46,406 nt of DNA from Candidatus Shapirobacteria bacterium (GTDB lineage: Bacteria > Patescibacteriota > Microgenomatia > UBA12405): assembly GCA_028700625.1 (NCBI GenBank), contig JAQVSI010000004.1, positions 1 to 46,406 on the forward strand, given 5' to 3'. Positions within the stretch are counted from its first letter, which is position 1; every line of letters starts with the position of its first letter. Positions 17,461-25,822 of the stretch are shown here, one piece after another. A model generated the notes under the pieces. The model did no database searches and was not told the DNA's origin. It saw nothing but the letters and a program-made list of their open reading frames with translations. The position numbers were made by a program, and so were the translations under genes.

Positions 17461-20400
17461 TTATTTCCCCAACTCCACTCCCATCTTAATATCTTTATCC
17501 AACTTTTGATTAAAAAGTAATTTTCCTCCCACCATACTTGCCTGCGGTTCCACTTGTAAAGGTTGCCAATCATTAGGAAACGACACCAAAGTAACCAAAC
17601 CTGTATCCCCAAACCCTGATTGTTTTTGAATGTAATTTAAATAAGAAAATTGATTACTTTTAGTCAAATTATTTTCACTAGAATATCTAATCTCTAATGT
17701 TTTTTTACTCAAAACCGGAACCGTCACTAAAAATCCAATTTCTTTCTTTCCATCGATATCTCTAATTCTAAGTTCATCAAAAGAATAAACTTTTTTCAAA
17801 CTACTATTATTTCCATCAATTAAACTAATTTGTGACAAATTAATATTTATTGGCAAATAAACCCTCAAATAATTTTTATAATCACCACCTGAAAGTTTGT
17901 TATCTTTGGCTGTATTTTCATAATTAATTTTTAAAACTCTACCAACAGAATTTGCACTAATATCCACCATTTGCTCCATATCTCTATACAAGAAATAATT
18001 TGATTTATTTACCCCAAAATTTGACTCAACCACAAATAAATAATCAGAAAAACAATTTTCTTTAGAACATTTTCCGTTATAAATAGACCCATTCCAACCC
18101 AAATTTTCAGTTATTAAAGCTGTATTTTTATCATTAAAAGCCAATTGAATTTCATTCTTTTCCAATAAATCAATCAACACCACCACTAAATTTAATTGCT
18201 CTTTAACTTTTAATTCTTTTATATCTTCAAACAATTGTCTTCCTACTGAACCTAAAAAACTAGCTTTCTGGTTTGAACCAGGAAAAAATTTATCTTCTGA
18301 ATAAAATTCAGCTTCTTCATATAAATTTTCTTTATTAATATTTTCTTTAAAATCTGGCACATAAATTTCTCCGACGACCCCCAAAATCGATTTTGCCACT
18401 GCCAAATTAATCCCAAAAACTCCATCTACCTTTCGGTTTATTTCTTTATCCAAGAACCATTGAATATCAGCTGAGGCTTTAGGAAAATTAGGATTCCAAT
18501 TGGCATCTCTCATAAACCATTTAGCTTCGTTTAAATAAGTTTTTATTTCCATTGGTGGCTCCACATGACCTTTAAGTTGACCATCAGCTTCATAAACATC
18601 TTTTATTTCAAAATTTAAAAGTCTTCCTCCTTGAAAACTTAATATCCCATAACTACCAATAAAACCACCTGTTGCTCTTAATTCTGTTTCATTTTGAAAT
18701 AAAACCAAATATTCCCTTTTTTTTCCATCAATTCCCAGCATTTCTGGTAGTATTTTCATTCCTTTAGAAATCAAGTCTATTTTTATTTTTATATCTTTCA
18801 TTTGTTGAGCCTGTTTCTGCAAAGACAGTCTCCATCTTGCTGGTAACCAATCATAATCCCCGTTTAATCTAGCCAAAATCAAACCCATTTCATTTTCAAA
18901 ACTAGTCAAGTTTTCTTCCCCTTTTTTTAATTCTTCTGAAAAATTTATTTTTCTTTCTTTAAAAATTGCTTGACTAATTAAATCCGCTCCTTGACTTAGT
19001 TCTATCGATTTTTTCTCCAATTTTAAAACATCTTCTCCTATTTTTAATAAACTTTGATAATTTCTAATTATCTTTATTTTATTAAGCCCCCAATCGTCAA
19101 TATTTTGATCAATTTTTCTAATTCTTAATAAGTTTTTTTCTGACAATCTCTCGACTTCCTGATATTTTTTTGCCTCAATCAAGGTTAAATTGTTCTTTAT
19201 GTTTTTAACTGCTAACACGGTCGATATTGTCCAATTTATTGGCACCACTAAAACTATAAAAATAGTTAAAAACAACAACACCAACCTCCATTTAAACTTT
19301 CTCGGAATTTTTGTTTCTTTAACAACAGGATTTTTAAGCCCTCCATTTTCAAGGGAGGGTTGGGTGGGTTTCGTTTCTTCTTTTTTTTCTGAAATCTTAT
19401 CTATTATTTCTTCTTCAAAAGATTCATCTACTAAATCTTCTTTTAAAGCCTCCCTGTCAAGGAAGGTGTCCCGATCCATCGGGACGGAGGGTTTTTCCAC
19501 TCGTAAAGTTGTTTTCTTCTGCTTATAAAAACTCTCTATTTCCTCTATCTTTTCCTCTTTTTTAATCTCATCTTCTTTATCTTCCTCTATTACCACCTCC
19601 ATTCTTCTTTTTGATTTTAAGACCTCCCCTTCATCAATAATAGGATTTTTAAGCCCTCCATTTTCAAGGGAGGGAAATTCCGATTTATCGGAATGGGTGG
19701 GTTTTACTTTTTTCTTTCTATTTTCTTCATCCGCTTTCGAAAAAAAATACTGCAAAGTTTCCACTATTCCTTCTTTAAAATCAACCCTTGCTTCCCATCT
19801 AAGTTTTTTATTACTTTCTGTCAGTTTTTCTTCATTTATATCTTCAATTTCAATCTCTTTTTGCAAAACCTTATATCTAGTCATTTTTGCTTCTTCTATC
19901 AAAACTTTTGCTATTTCCTGACTATTTGTTTTTTTTCCCAGCACTAGAAACTTTTCTCTATCTGTCCCCGACAAAAAACTTGCCCTCAAAATAGCCTCAA
20001 CCAAATCCTCTATCGCTAAAATCCTAAACTCACTTTTTAAACTTGGTAAGACTAAATTTTTATTAACTACCGCCAATTTTATAGCTTGGGCCAAAAAATT
20101 GTCTTCATCCATCCCTGGCCCGTAAACTCCCTCTGCTTCTACAAACCTCCAATTCAAATCTAATTCTTTTAATTCTTTTTTTGTTTTAACTGCTTTTTCT
20201 TTGTCGTTAACAGAAACTAAGGTTATTTTTTCACCTTTAAATTGATCCATTTTCCACAAATCTTTATCACCTTTAAAATCAAAAACATAGTTAAATTTTC
20301 CATTAACCTCCGACAAATCCATCAACCATTCAAAGTTTTTAATATCACTTAGACCGGCCACATATTCCCCCACTCCAATCACATTTATATCTTTATTCGA

Positions 20401-20475
20401 CAATTCTTCAGCCAATTTTTTAGCCGCAAAATGTTCAATTCCAATAATTAAAGCGAAAGGCAATGCTGAATTCAT
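17461..20475 (-). CDS. DUF4012-like surface protein with N-terminal NAD-epimerase-like domain and repeat-derived linker
   Basis: N-terminal Rossmann/epimerase-like region; central TM; C-terminal ELRATGGFIGSYGILSFQGGRL..FEIKDVYEADGQLKGHVEPP typical of DUF4012 proteins. Confidence 0.75.
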   Translation of the reverse strand: MNSALPFALIIGIEHFAAKKLAEELSNKDINVIGVGEYVAGLSDIKNFEWLMDLSEVNGKFNYVFDFKGDKDLWKMDQFKGEKITLVSVNDKEKAVKTKKELKELDLNWRFVEAEGVYGPGMDEDNFLAQAIKLAVVNKNLVLPSLKSEFRILAIEDLVEAILRASFLSGTDREKFLVLGKKTNSQEIAKVLIEEAKMTRYKVLQKEIEIEDINEEKLTESNKKLRWEARVDFKEGIVETLQYFFSKADEENRKKKVKPTHSDKSEFPSLENGGLKNPIIDEGEVLKSKRRMEVVIEEDKEDEIKKEEKIEEIESFYKQKKTTLRVEKPSVPMDRDTFLDREALKEDLVDESFEEEIIDKISEKKEETKPTQPSLENGGLKNPVVKETKIPRKFKWRLVLLFLTIFIVLVVPINWTISTVLAVKNIKNNLTLIEAKKYQEVERLSEKNLLRIRKIDQNIDDWGLNKIKIIRNYQSLLKIGEDVLKLEKKSIELSQGADLISQAIFKERKINFSEELKKGEENLTSFENEMGLILARLNGDYDWLPARWRLSLQKQAQQMKDIKIKIDLISKGMKILPEMLGIDGKKREYLVLFQNETELRATGGFIGSYGILSFQGGRLLNFEIKDVYEADGQLKGHVEPPMEIKTYLNEAKWFMRDANWNPNFPKASADIQWFLDKEINRKVDGVFGINLAVAKSILGVVGEIYVPDFKENINKENLYEEAEFYSEDKFFPGSNQKASFLGSVGRQLFEDIKELKVKEQLNLVVVLIDLLEKNEIQLAFNDKNTALITENLGWNGSIYNGKCSKENCFSDYLFVVESNFGVNKSNYFLYRDMEQMVDISANSVGRVLKINYENTAKDNKLSGGDYKNYLRVYLPININLSQISLIDGNNSSLKKVYSFDELRIRDIDGKKEIGFLVTVPVLSKKTLEIRYSSENNLTKSNQFSYLNYIQKQSGFGDTGLVTLVSFPNDWQPLQVEPQASMVGGKLLFNQKLDKDIKMGVELGK
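19336..19371. repeat. Palindromic repeat (R5) in frame in DUF4012-like gene
   Basis: aagCCCTCCattttcaaGGGAGGGttgggtgggttt; encodes KPTQPSLENGGL. Confidence 0.85.
19445..19494. repeat. Double-hairpin repeat (R6) in frame in DUF4012-like gene
   Basis: aaagcctccctgtcaaggaaggtGTCCCGATccATCGGGACggagggttt. Confidence 0.8.
19651..19703. repeat. Double-hairpin repeat (R7) in frame in DUF4012-like gene
   Basis: aagCCCTCCattttcaaGGGAGGGaaaTTCCGATttATCGGAAtgggtgggttt. Confidence 0.85.
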
Positions 20476-20652
20476 ATTTTATTTTAACTTAAAAACATCG
20501 TGTTTTATCTACGATCTATCATCTACGATCTAATCCTTAAGTGTGTGCGGTTATATTTCGGTTATTATGCGGTTATTGCCAATCAAAAATACGTCCTAAC
20601 CTTGAGTTTGTTGTGGTAGGAACGTGAAAAAACGTCATAACCAGATTAAAGA

Positions 20653-20700
20653 GAATCGCCCTATCAAGAGAGATGGTGAGCGAAGCGAGACAAAGGATTT
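20653..20700. repeat. Palindromic repeat (R20), gcGAAgc hairpin subtype
   Basis: aatcgccctatcaagagagatggtgagcgaagcgagacaaaggattt; compare R14 and R18. Confidence 0.6.
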
Positions 20701-20804
20701 GTACCTATAAAAAACCTAAAAAATAGTCCGAACCCGATTCCAAGTGGCTAAAATTTTATTAAAAATCTGTACTAATTTTAAACAGGGGAATATATCATTT
20801 TAAT

Positions 20805-20902
20805 AAATATTTTAATTTTAAAAATGCAATTTTTTGTGTCCTTGAACGTGGGCGACCACATTCACCAGACATAAAAATTTGTATTGAGAAATTAAAATAT
20901 TT
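20805..20902. repeat. Structured intergenic element, family F1 copy 3
   Basis: Conserved core ttttgtgtccTTGAACGTGGgcgaCCACATTCAccagacataaaa with perfect 14-bp outer arms AAATATTTTAATTT/AAATTAAAATATTT; abuts the stop of the flippase gene. Confidence 0.85.
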
Positions 20903-22163
20903 AAATACTCGTTTTTCTTTTCAAAAAGAAAACCATCAATCCACAAGCCAAAGCCTCACTAAATCCAGTCACCCAGGCTGCTCCAATAATTCCAAACCTT
21001 GGAATCATAAAAAGATTACCTATAAAATTAAAAACTAAAGTTATTAAACCTAACATTAAGATTTGTTTTTGCCCACCTTTAGCTATTAAAGTAAAGCCAA
21101 ACAGGTGACTAAGATAAGCAAAAAATAAAGCTACTAAAAGAATTCTTAAAACTTTTATCGACATTTCAAAACCACTTCCAGCTAATACGTTTATCATCAA
21201 AGGAGCAAATAAATAGGCGAGGGGAATTAGTAGTAATAATGTTCCTAAAACAATTAATATCGACCATTTAAATAAACTTCTCTTATTCTCTGACTTACCG
21301 GAAAGTAATGGAAAAATACTATTTACAAAATAATAGGCTGGTTGAATCATGTTTGAATAAATTTTATAAGCCAAACCATAAAAAGCCACTTCTTTTATAC
21401 CCACAAATTTGTCAATCATCAATGAGTCTATAGCCCGATCATAACCAGTAAAAACCAACATATAAACACCCATTGGCCAAGATTCTTTTAAGAATTTAAA
21501 AATAAACTCTTTATCTAAAACCCGTAATTTAAATGAAGCCAAAACTCTTTTCAATAACTTCCACCCAATACTCAAACTCAAAATTCTAGCCGCTAAATAA
21601 ACCCCAAAGACCCACATTAAACTAATTGGTCCACCCCAACCCAAAAGAACTATTAAAAATATTAAAGGAAAAAGGACATCCATTATTACTTTCAATCCCA
21701 TTCTCATTTCTGTTTGAAAAATTATTTCCAAACTTCCTGCTACTGAAGTAAACCAAATCATCATCAAAGCCACCACTGCTTCGCTTTTAATTAAAGCAAA
21801 ACCGTTCCAAGTAAAAATTAAAACTATCCCCAATATAAATGCAAACAAAGTCGTCAAAAGCCTAGTCCAGGCCACTTGCATAAATAATCTATTTCGGGTT
21901 TCACTTTCTTGTTTAGAAGCCTCTCTTACTCCTATAACTTTTGTTCCAAAATCAGAAATCGAATCTAAAAGTAAAAAAACTGAAATTACTAAAGTATAAC
22001 TACCGTAAACACTTGCTCCCAATTTTCGAGTCAATAATCCAGTAGTTACCAAACTTATTAAAATAGTTATTGCTTTAGCTACAATTTGAACCCAAGTATT
22101 AAAAATCGATTTCTTCAACATAAACCATTTTAAACAATTCCCAAGACTAATACTAACAACCAA
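20901..22163 (-). CDS. Polysaccharide flippase (Wzx/MATE-like)
   Basis: Multi-TM; LTRKLGASVYGSYTLVISVFLLLDSISDFGTKVIGVREASKQ... typical of oligosaccharide flippases. Confidence 0.85.
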   Translation of the reverse strand: MVVSISLGNCLKWFMLKKSIFNTWVQIVAKAITILISLVTTGLLTRKLGASVYGSYTLVISVFLLLDSISDFGTKVIGVREASKQESETRNRLFMQVAWTRLLTTLFAFILGIVLIFTWNGFALIKSEAVVALMMIWFTSVAGSLEIIFQTEMRMGLKVIMDVLFPLIFLIVLLGWGGPISLMWVFGVYLAARILSLSIGWKLLKRVLASFKLRVLDKEFIFKFLKESWPMGVYMLVFTGYDRAIDSLMIDKFVGIKEVAFYGLAYKIYSNMIQPAYYFVNSIFPLLSGKSENKRSLFKWSILIVLGTLLLLIPLAYLFAPLMINVLAGSGFEMSIKVLRILLVALFFAYLSHLFGFTLIAKGGQKQILMLGLITLVFNFIGNLFMIPRFGIIGAAWVTGFSEALACGLMVFFLKRKTSI

Positions 22164-23395
22164 ACATTTTGAGGTAGTGTTAACCAGTAGTGATCCATCA
22201 TTCCAGTTATTATCATAATTCCAAAAATTATTTTAAAAATAAAATTTAATTTTTTATTTTTATTAGAAATTAGAAATTGTAAATTTAAAGTTAAAAGCAT
22301 TAGTCCCAAAATACCTATCTGACTCCAGGCTAAAATTAAAATATTGTGCACTGGTTGCAACCAAAAAACTCCATTATTTTTTTGAAACTCTGGCAATCTT
22401 ACTAAAAAATTTCCCAAACCAATTCCAAACCAAGGAGATTCTTTAATCATTTTTAAACCAGATATATTTAACTGAATTCTTTTTTCAATTCCGTCCGAAT
22501 CCCATCCACCTAAAAAATTAGACATTTGATATTCATTGTTTACGATTCTTAGTCCAAACACCAAAATTCCCAAAAACAACAAAATCAAACCTATTTTACT
22601 AAAGTTATTTTTTCTCTTTACTAAAACCATTACTAAAATTAAAATCAAGGTTAAACCCCAAATTGTCCTACTCCCAGATATTAATATTCCCAAAAACCCA
22701 AACCAAAATACCAACCACCACCAAGTGTTATTTATTAGTCTCCCTTTTGTCAAAGGGAGAAGCGGCGTAGCCGAGAGGGATTTTATCCACCACCATAATA
22801 ATAAACTTACCAATAAAAATCCTGCCAAACTATTTGGGTGAGAAAAAGTCCCGTAAGCTCTAATTAAACCTTGTCCAAAAACCGACATCTGAGCGATTCC
22901 AATCGTATTAAAACTAAAACTTCTTTCCCCAAACCAATAAAAAATTCCACCCAAACTTCCATTGTTAATTATCTGAGCCAAAGCCAATAAACTTTCAAAA
23001 ACAATCCAACAGGGAATAATTTTTTTAAAAAAACTTTTAATTAATTCTTTATTTTTTCTAAAATAGAAAAATGTTATTAAAATTTGAACAACCCTTAGCC
23101 ACTTATAAATCGCAACCATCGGGTTTACCGCCACTAAAATATTTACTCCCACAAATCCTAATATCAAAAGATTTTTAAAATTAAAAAATTTTTTTATATT
23201 GGAAATTGAAAATTGGAAATTAGAAATTACAAACCCAATCCAAACAACATCTATCAAATACAAAGTAGGGGATAAATAATCAACTCTAATTCCCAAAACA
23301 TAACTCCATTCCGGCCAAAAATGTCTCCCCAATTGAGTTGGAATTAAAAGTAAAAATAAAAACAATAAAATATTTATTAATTTAGAAACAAACAT
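22130..23395 (-). CDS. O-antigen ligase/Wzy-like membrane protein
   Basis: Polytopic; GLIRAYGTFSHPNSLAGFLLVSLLLW, SGSRTIWGL, MIKESPWFGIGLGNF...QPVHNILILAWSQIGILGL. Confidence 0.85.
   Translation of the reverse strand: MFVSKLINILLFLFLLLIPTQLGRHFWPEWSYVLGIRVDYLSPTLYLIDVVWIGFVISNFQFSISNIKKFFNFKNLLILGFVGVNILVAVNPMVAIYKWLRVVQILITFFYFRKNKELIKSFFKKIIPCWIVFESLLALAQIINNGSLGGIFYWFGERSFSFNTIGIAQMSVFGQGLIRAYGTFSHPNSLAGFLLVSLLLWWWIKSLSATPLLPLTKGRLINNTWWWLVFWFGFLGILISGSRTIWGLTLILILVMVLVKRKNNFSKIGLILLFLGILVFGLRIVNNEYQMSNFLGGWDSDGIEKRIQLNISGLKMIKESPWFGIGLGNFLVRLPEFQKNNGVFWLQPVHNILILAWSQIGILGLMLLTLNLQFLISNKNKKLNFIFKIIFGIMIITGMMDHYWLTLPQNVWLLVLVLGIV
22736..22784. repeat. Double-hairpin repeat (R8) in frame in O-antigen ligase-like gene
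   Basis: tagtCTCCCTTTtgtcAAAGGGAGaagCGGCgtaGCCGagagggatttt; encodes KSLSATPLLPLTKGRLIN. Confidence 0.85.
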
Positions 23396-23456
23396 TCAAC
23401 CGAATAATACCATTTCTCTAAATTTATTTTAAAAATTAGAAATTTAGATTTGGAAA

Positions 23457-23924
23457 TTAAGCTTTTTTTATCACTATATGTCTTTCTTCACCTTCACCCT
23501 CAGATTCACCAACCAATCCTTCTATTTCAGTCAAAACCATATGGCAAATTCTTCTTTCGTAAGAACTCATATTAGCCAAAGACACAGGGTTTCCAGTTGT
23601 TAAAACTTTTTCTGCCAAATTTTTTACCATTTCTTCTAATCTTATCTTTTGTTCAGATCGATAATTATTTACGTCTAAAAGAACTCTAATTCCTTCACCA
23701 ATTTGTGATCGCACCATCAAAGACAAAACAAACTGAATTGAAGCCAAATTTCGACCCCTAAAACCAATTAATCCAGCTGGGTTGCCGACCGTAATTCCCA
23801 CCAATACTTGATTTTCTTCACTGTCAGTATCTTCCACAAAGGCTTTTTCTACCTCAAAATTCATTTTCTCTAAAAGTTCACAAGTAAGTTTTAAGATAGT
23901 TTCGTTTCTTTTTTTGTTATCCAT
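23457..23924 (-). CDS. jag: Jag/KhpB-like KH-R3H RNA-binding protein
   Basis: KH loop PAGLIGFRGRNLASIQFVLSLMV plus R3H-like SSYERRICHMVLTEIEGLVGESEGEGEERHIVI; syntenic with yidC. Confidence 0.85.
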   Translation of the reverse strand: MDNKKRNETILKLTCELLEKMNFEVEKAFVEDTDSEENQVLVGITVGNPAGLIGFRGRNLASIQFVLSLMVRSQIGEGIRVLLDVNNYRSEQKIRLEEMVKNLAEKVLTTGNPVSLANMSSYERRICHMVLTEIEGLVGESEGEGEERHIVIKKA

Positions 23925-23948
23925 AGTGGCTATTTTAACATGAAGGAT

Positions 23949-24725
23949 TTATTTCTTATTGATCTTATTAAATACTACTTGTTGAGCTATCATCAAAGCT
24001 GAAGTTGTAAACCAATAGAGTAATAATCCTAAAGAAAAACTCCATCCAATAAAAATCGTCATTAATGGCATAAAATAAGTTGATTGAGTTCTCATTGCCG
24101 ACATCATATCGTCTTCTTTATCTTTAGTTTCTTTAACAATTGATTTATCAACTGTTGGTGCTGGCATCATCAATTTAGCACTCCAATATTGCAAAGCTCC
24201 GGAACCAATCAAAAGAACAAAAGGGAGTATCCATCCCATATTAAACCCTTGAGAAAATAACTTTGATGGAGTTTCTAACAGATTAGAGCCAATAAAATTC
24301 AAATCAAACTTAAAATTTTGATCAATTCTTAAAGGTTGAGCTAAATAACTATTAATTTGTTCTAATGGTAATTTCCCTTCAGAAAAAGAAGTCACCTTGT
24401 TAAAAGCTGAAAAAAACAACAACAACACTGCTATTTGTACAATTTGAGGCAAGCAACCAGACATTGGGTTAACACCTTCCACTTTATAAAGTTCCATTTG
24501 TGCTTTAGCCAAAGCTTGTTTATCCTTTCCAAATCTCTCTTTTAATTTATTTAATTTAGGCTGTAATTCTCTAATTCTTTGGGCTGACTTTAAACTTGGC
24601 ATCACCAACGGCAACAAAATCACTTTAATTAAAATAGTTACTAAAATAATGGCTAAACCAAAATTACCCACCAAATTGTAAACCGCAAACAAAGCATTAA
24701 CAAATGGAGCTATAAATAAATTCAT
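23949..24725 (-). CDS. yidC: Membrane protein insertase YidC/Oxa1
   Basis: NFGLAIILVTILIKVILLPLVMPSLKSAQRIRELQPKLNKLKERFGKDKQ...GVNPMSGCLPQIVQI. Confidence 0.95.
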   Translation of the reverse strand: MNLFIAPFVNALFAVYNLVGNFGLAIILVTILIKVILLPLVMPSLKSAQRIRELQPKLNKLKERFGKDKQALAKAQMELYKVEGVNPMSGCLPQIVQIAVLLLFFSAFNKVTSFSEGKLPLEQINSYLAQPLRIDQNFKFDLNFIGSNLLETPSKLFSQGFNMGWILPFVLLIGSGALQYWSAKLMMPAPTVDKSIVKETKDKEDDMMSAMRTQSTYFMPLMTIFIGWSFSLGLLLYWFTTSALMIAQQVVFNKINKK

Positions 24726-24778
24726 TTAATTTAAATAAAAAATAATTAATCTACGATCTACGATCGAAAACCTAAGAT

Positions 24779-24985
24779 CTATTGTACCAAATCAATACCA
24801 CCTTTGGAAAAGCGATTACACTTTAAAACTCTTTTAAAACCCAAAAACAATCCTTTTAAGACTCCATATTTATTTACTGCCTCATAAGTATATTCTGAAC
24901 AAGTCGGCACAAACCGACAGTAACTTCCCCTTGAAATATATTTTTTATAAAACACCAATAATTTTAAAATTACTTTTTTAGTCAT
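24779..24985 (-). CDS. yidD: Membrane protein insertion efficiency factor YidD
   Basis: FYKKYISRGSYCRFVPTCSEYTYEAVNKYGVLKGLFLGFKRVLKCNRFSKGGIDLV. Confidence 0.93.
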   Translation of the reverse strand: MTKKVILKLLVFYKKYISRGSYCRFVPTCSEYTYEAVNKYGVLKGLFLGFKRVLKCNRFSKGGIDLVQ

Positions 24986-25310
24986 TAGAAATTAGAAATT
25001 TCTTAACCTCTTTCTCCACTTCAATCATTTTTTTACCCAAAATTTCCTGTTTAGTTAAAAAAATAACTCTAGTTCCGTTTTTAAACCGATCTAAATTTTT
25101 TCTAACAACTTCCGACAAAACTCGTCTAATTTTGTTTCTCTCAACTGCTTTTTTAGAAATTTTTTTAGAAACAATAAAACCAAATTTTTTCAAATCATCA
25201 TTTTCTTGGCAAGTTAAAAAACCAAAAAGAGGGGAATATAAAATTTCCCCTTTATTTTTAATTTCAGCAAATTCCTTTTTAGATCTAATTCTGTTTTCTT
25301 TTTTCAACAC
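24978..25310 (-). CDS. rnpA: Ribonuclease P protein component
   Basis: KENRIRSKKEFAEIKNKG...FGFIVSKKISKKAVERNKIRRVLSEVVR. Confidence 0.93.
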   Translation of the reverse strand: MLKKENRIRSKKEFAEIKNKGEILYSPLFGFLTCQENDDLKKFGFIVSKKISKKAVERNKIRRVLSEVVRKNLDRFKNGTRVIFLTKQEILGKKMIEVEKEVKKFLISND

Positions 25311-25356
25311 AACTCAATTATAACTGATATCTGAGAACTGAAATCTGAGATCTAAT

Positions 25357-25497
25357 CTAAGCTGTTATTTTTGCTCTACCTTTATTTCTTCGTCTTTTAA
25401 GAACATTTCTACCGTCATGATCCATCATTCTTTTAAGAAATCCATGAACACGAGCATGTTTTTTTGCTTTTCTTTGTAGTGTTTGTTTTGTTGCCAT
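25357..25497 (-). CDS. rpmH: 50S ribosomal protein L34
   Basis: MATKQTLQRKAKKHARVHGFLKRMMDHDGRNVLKRRRNKGRAKITA; true start at 25497, not 25602. Confidence 0.92.
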   Translation of the reverse strand: MATKQTLQRKAKKHARVHGFLKRMMDHDGRNVLKRRRNKGRAKITA

Positions 25498-25540
25498 AGC
25501 TGATATTTTATCATGAAAAATATCAATAAGCTTAATAAAA

Positions 25541-25632
25541 AGGAAATTTTGAAGTTGCAATTTTTGTGTCCTTGAACGTGGGCGACCACATTCACCAGAC
25601 ATAAAAAATTCGTAACGAAAATTTAAATAAAT
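25541..25632. repeat. Structured intergenic element, family F1 copy 4
   Basis: aaattttgaagttgcaatttttgtgtccTTGAACGTGGgcgaCCACATTCAccagacataaaaaattcgtaacgaaaattt. Confidence 0.85.
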
Positions 25633-25822
25633 AATTTTAAAACTAGTAAAATTTGATATCTTTCATTTTGTGGAAAACTCATTTAATATAGACATTACCT
25701 AATCGATTTTTCCACAATTTCGATTTCTAATTCCTGCCTATTTAACTGTTATTTATTATGATTTTAATCTCCCTTTCATCAAAGGGAGAAAACTCCGCGA
25801 CAGCGGAAAGAGGAATTTAAAA
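25633..25822. promoter_or_regulatory. rpmH-dnaA intergenic region with DnaA-box-like sites (candidate oriC part 1)
   Basis: TGTGGAAAA 25669-25677 and TTTTCCACA 25708-25716, AT-rich; conserved rpmH-dnaA context. Confidence 0.55.
25765..25818. repeat. Double-hairpin repeat (R9) immediately upstream of dnaA
   Basis: ttaatCTCCCTTTcatcAAAGGGAGaaaaCTCCGCgacaGCGGAaagaggaattt. Confidence 0.85.

Noticed and set aside
25498-25602. N-terminal extension MSGECGRPRSRTQKLQ... of the ORF track's rpmH
   Set aside because: It is a translation of F1 copy 4 and adjacent spacer; L34 begins at MATKQ (25497).
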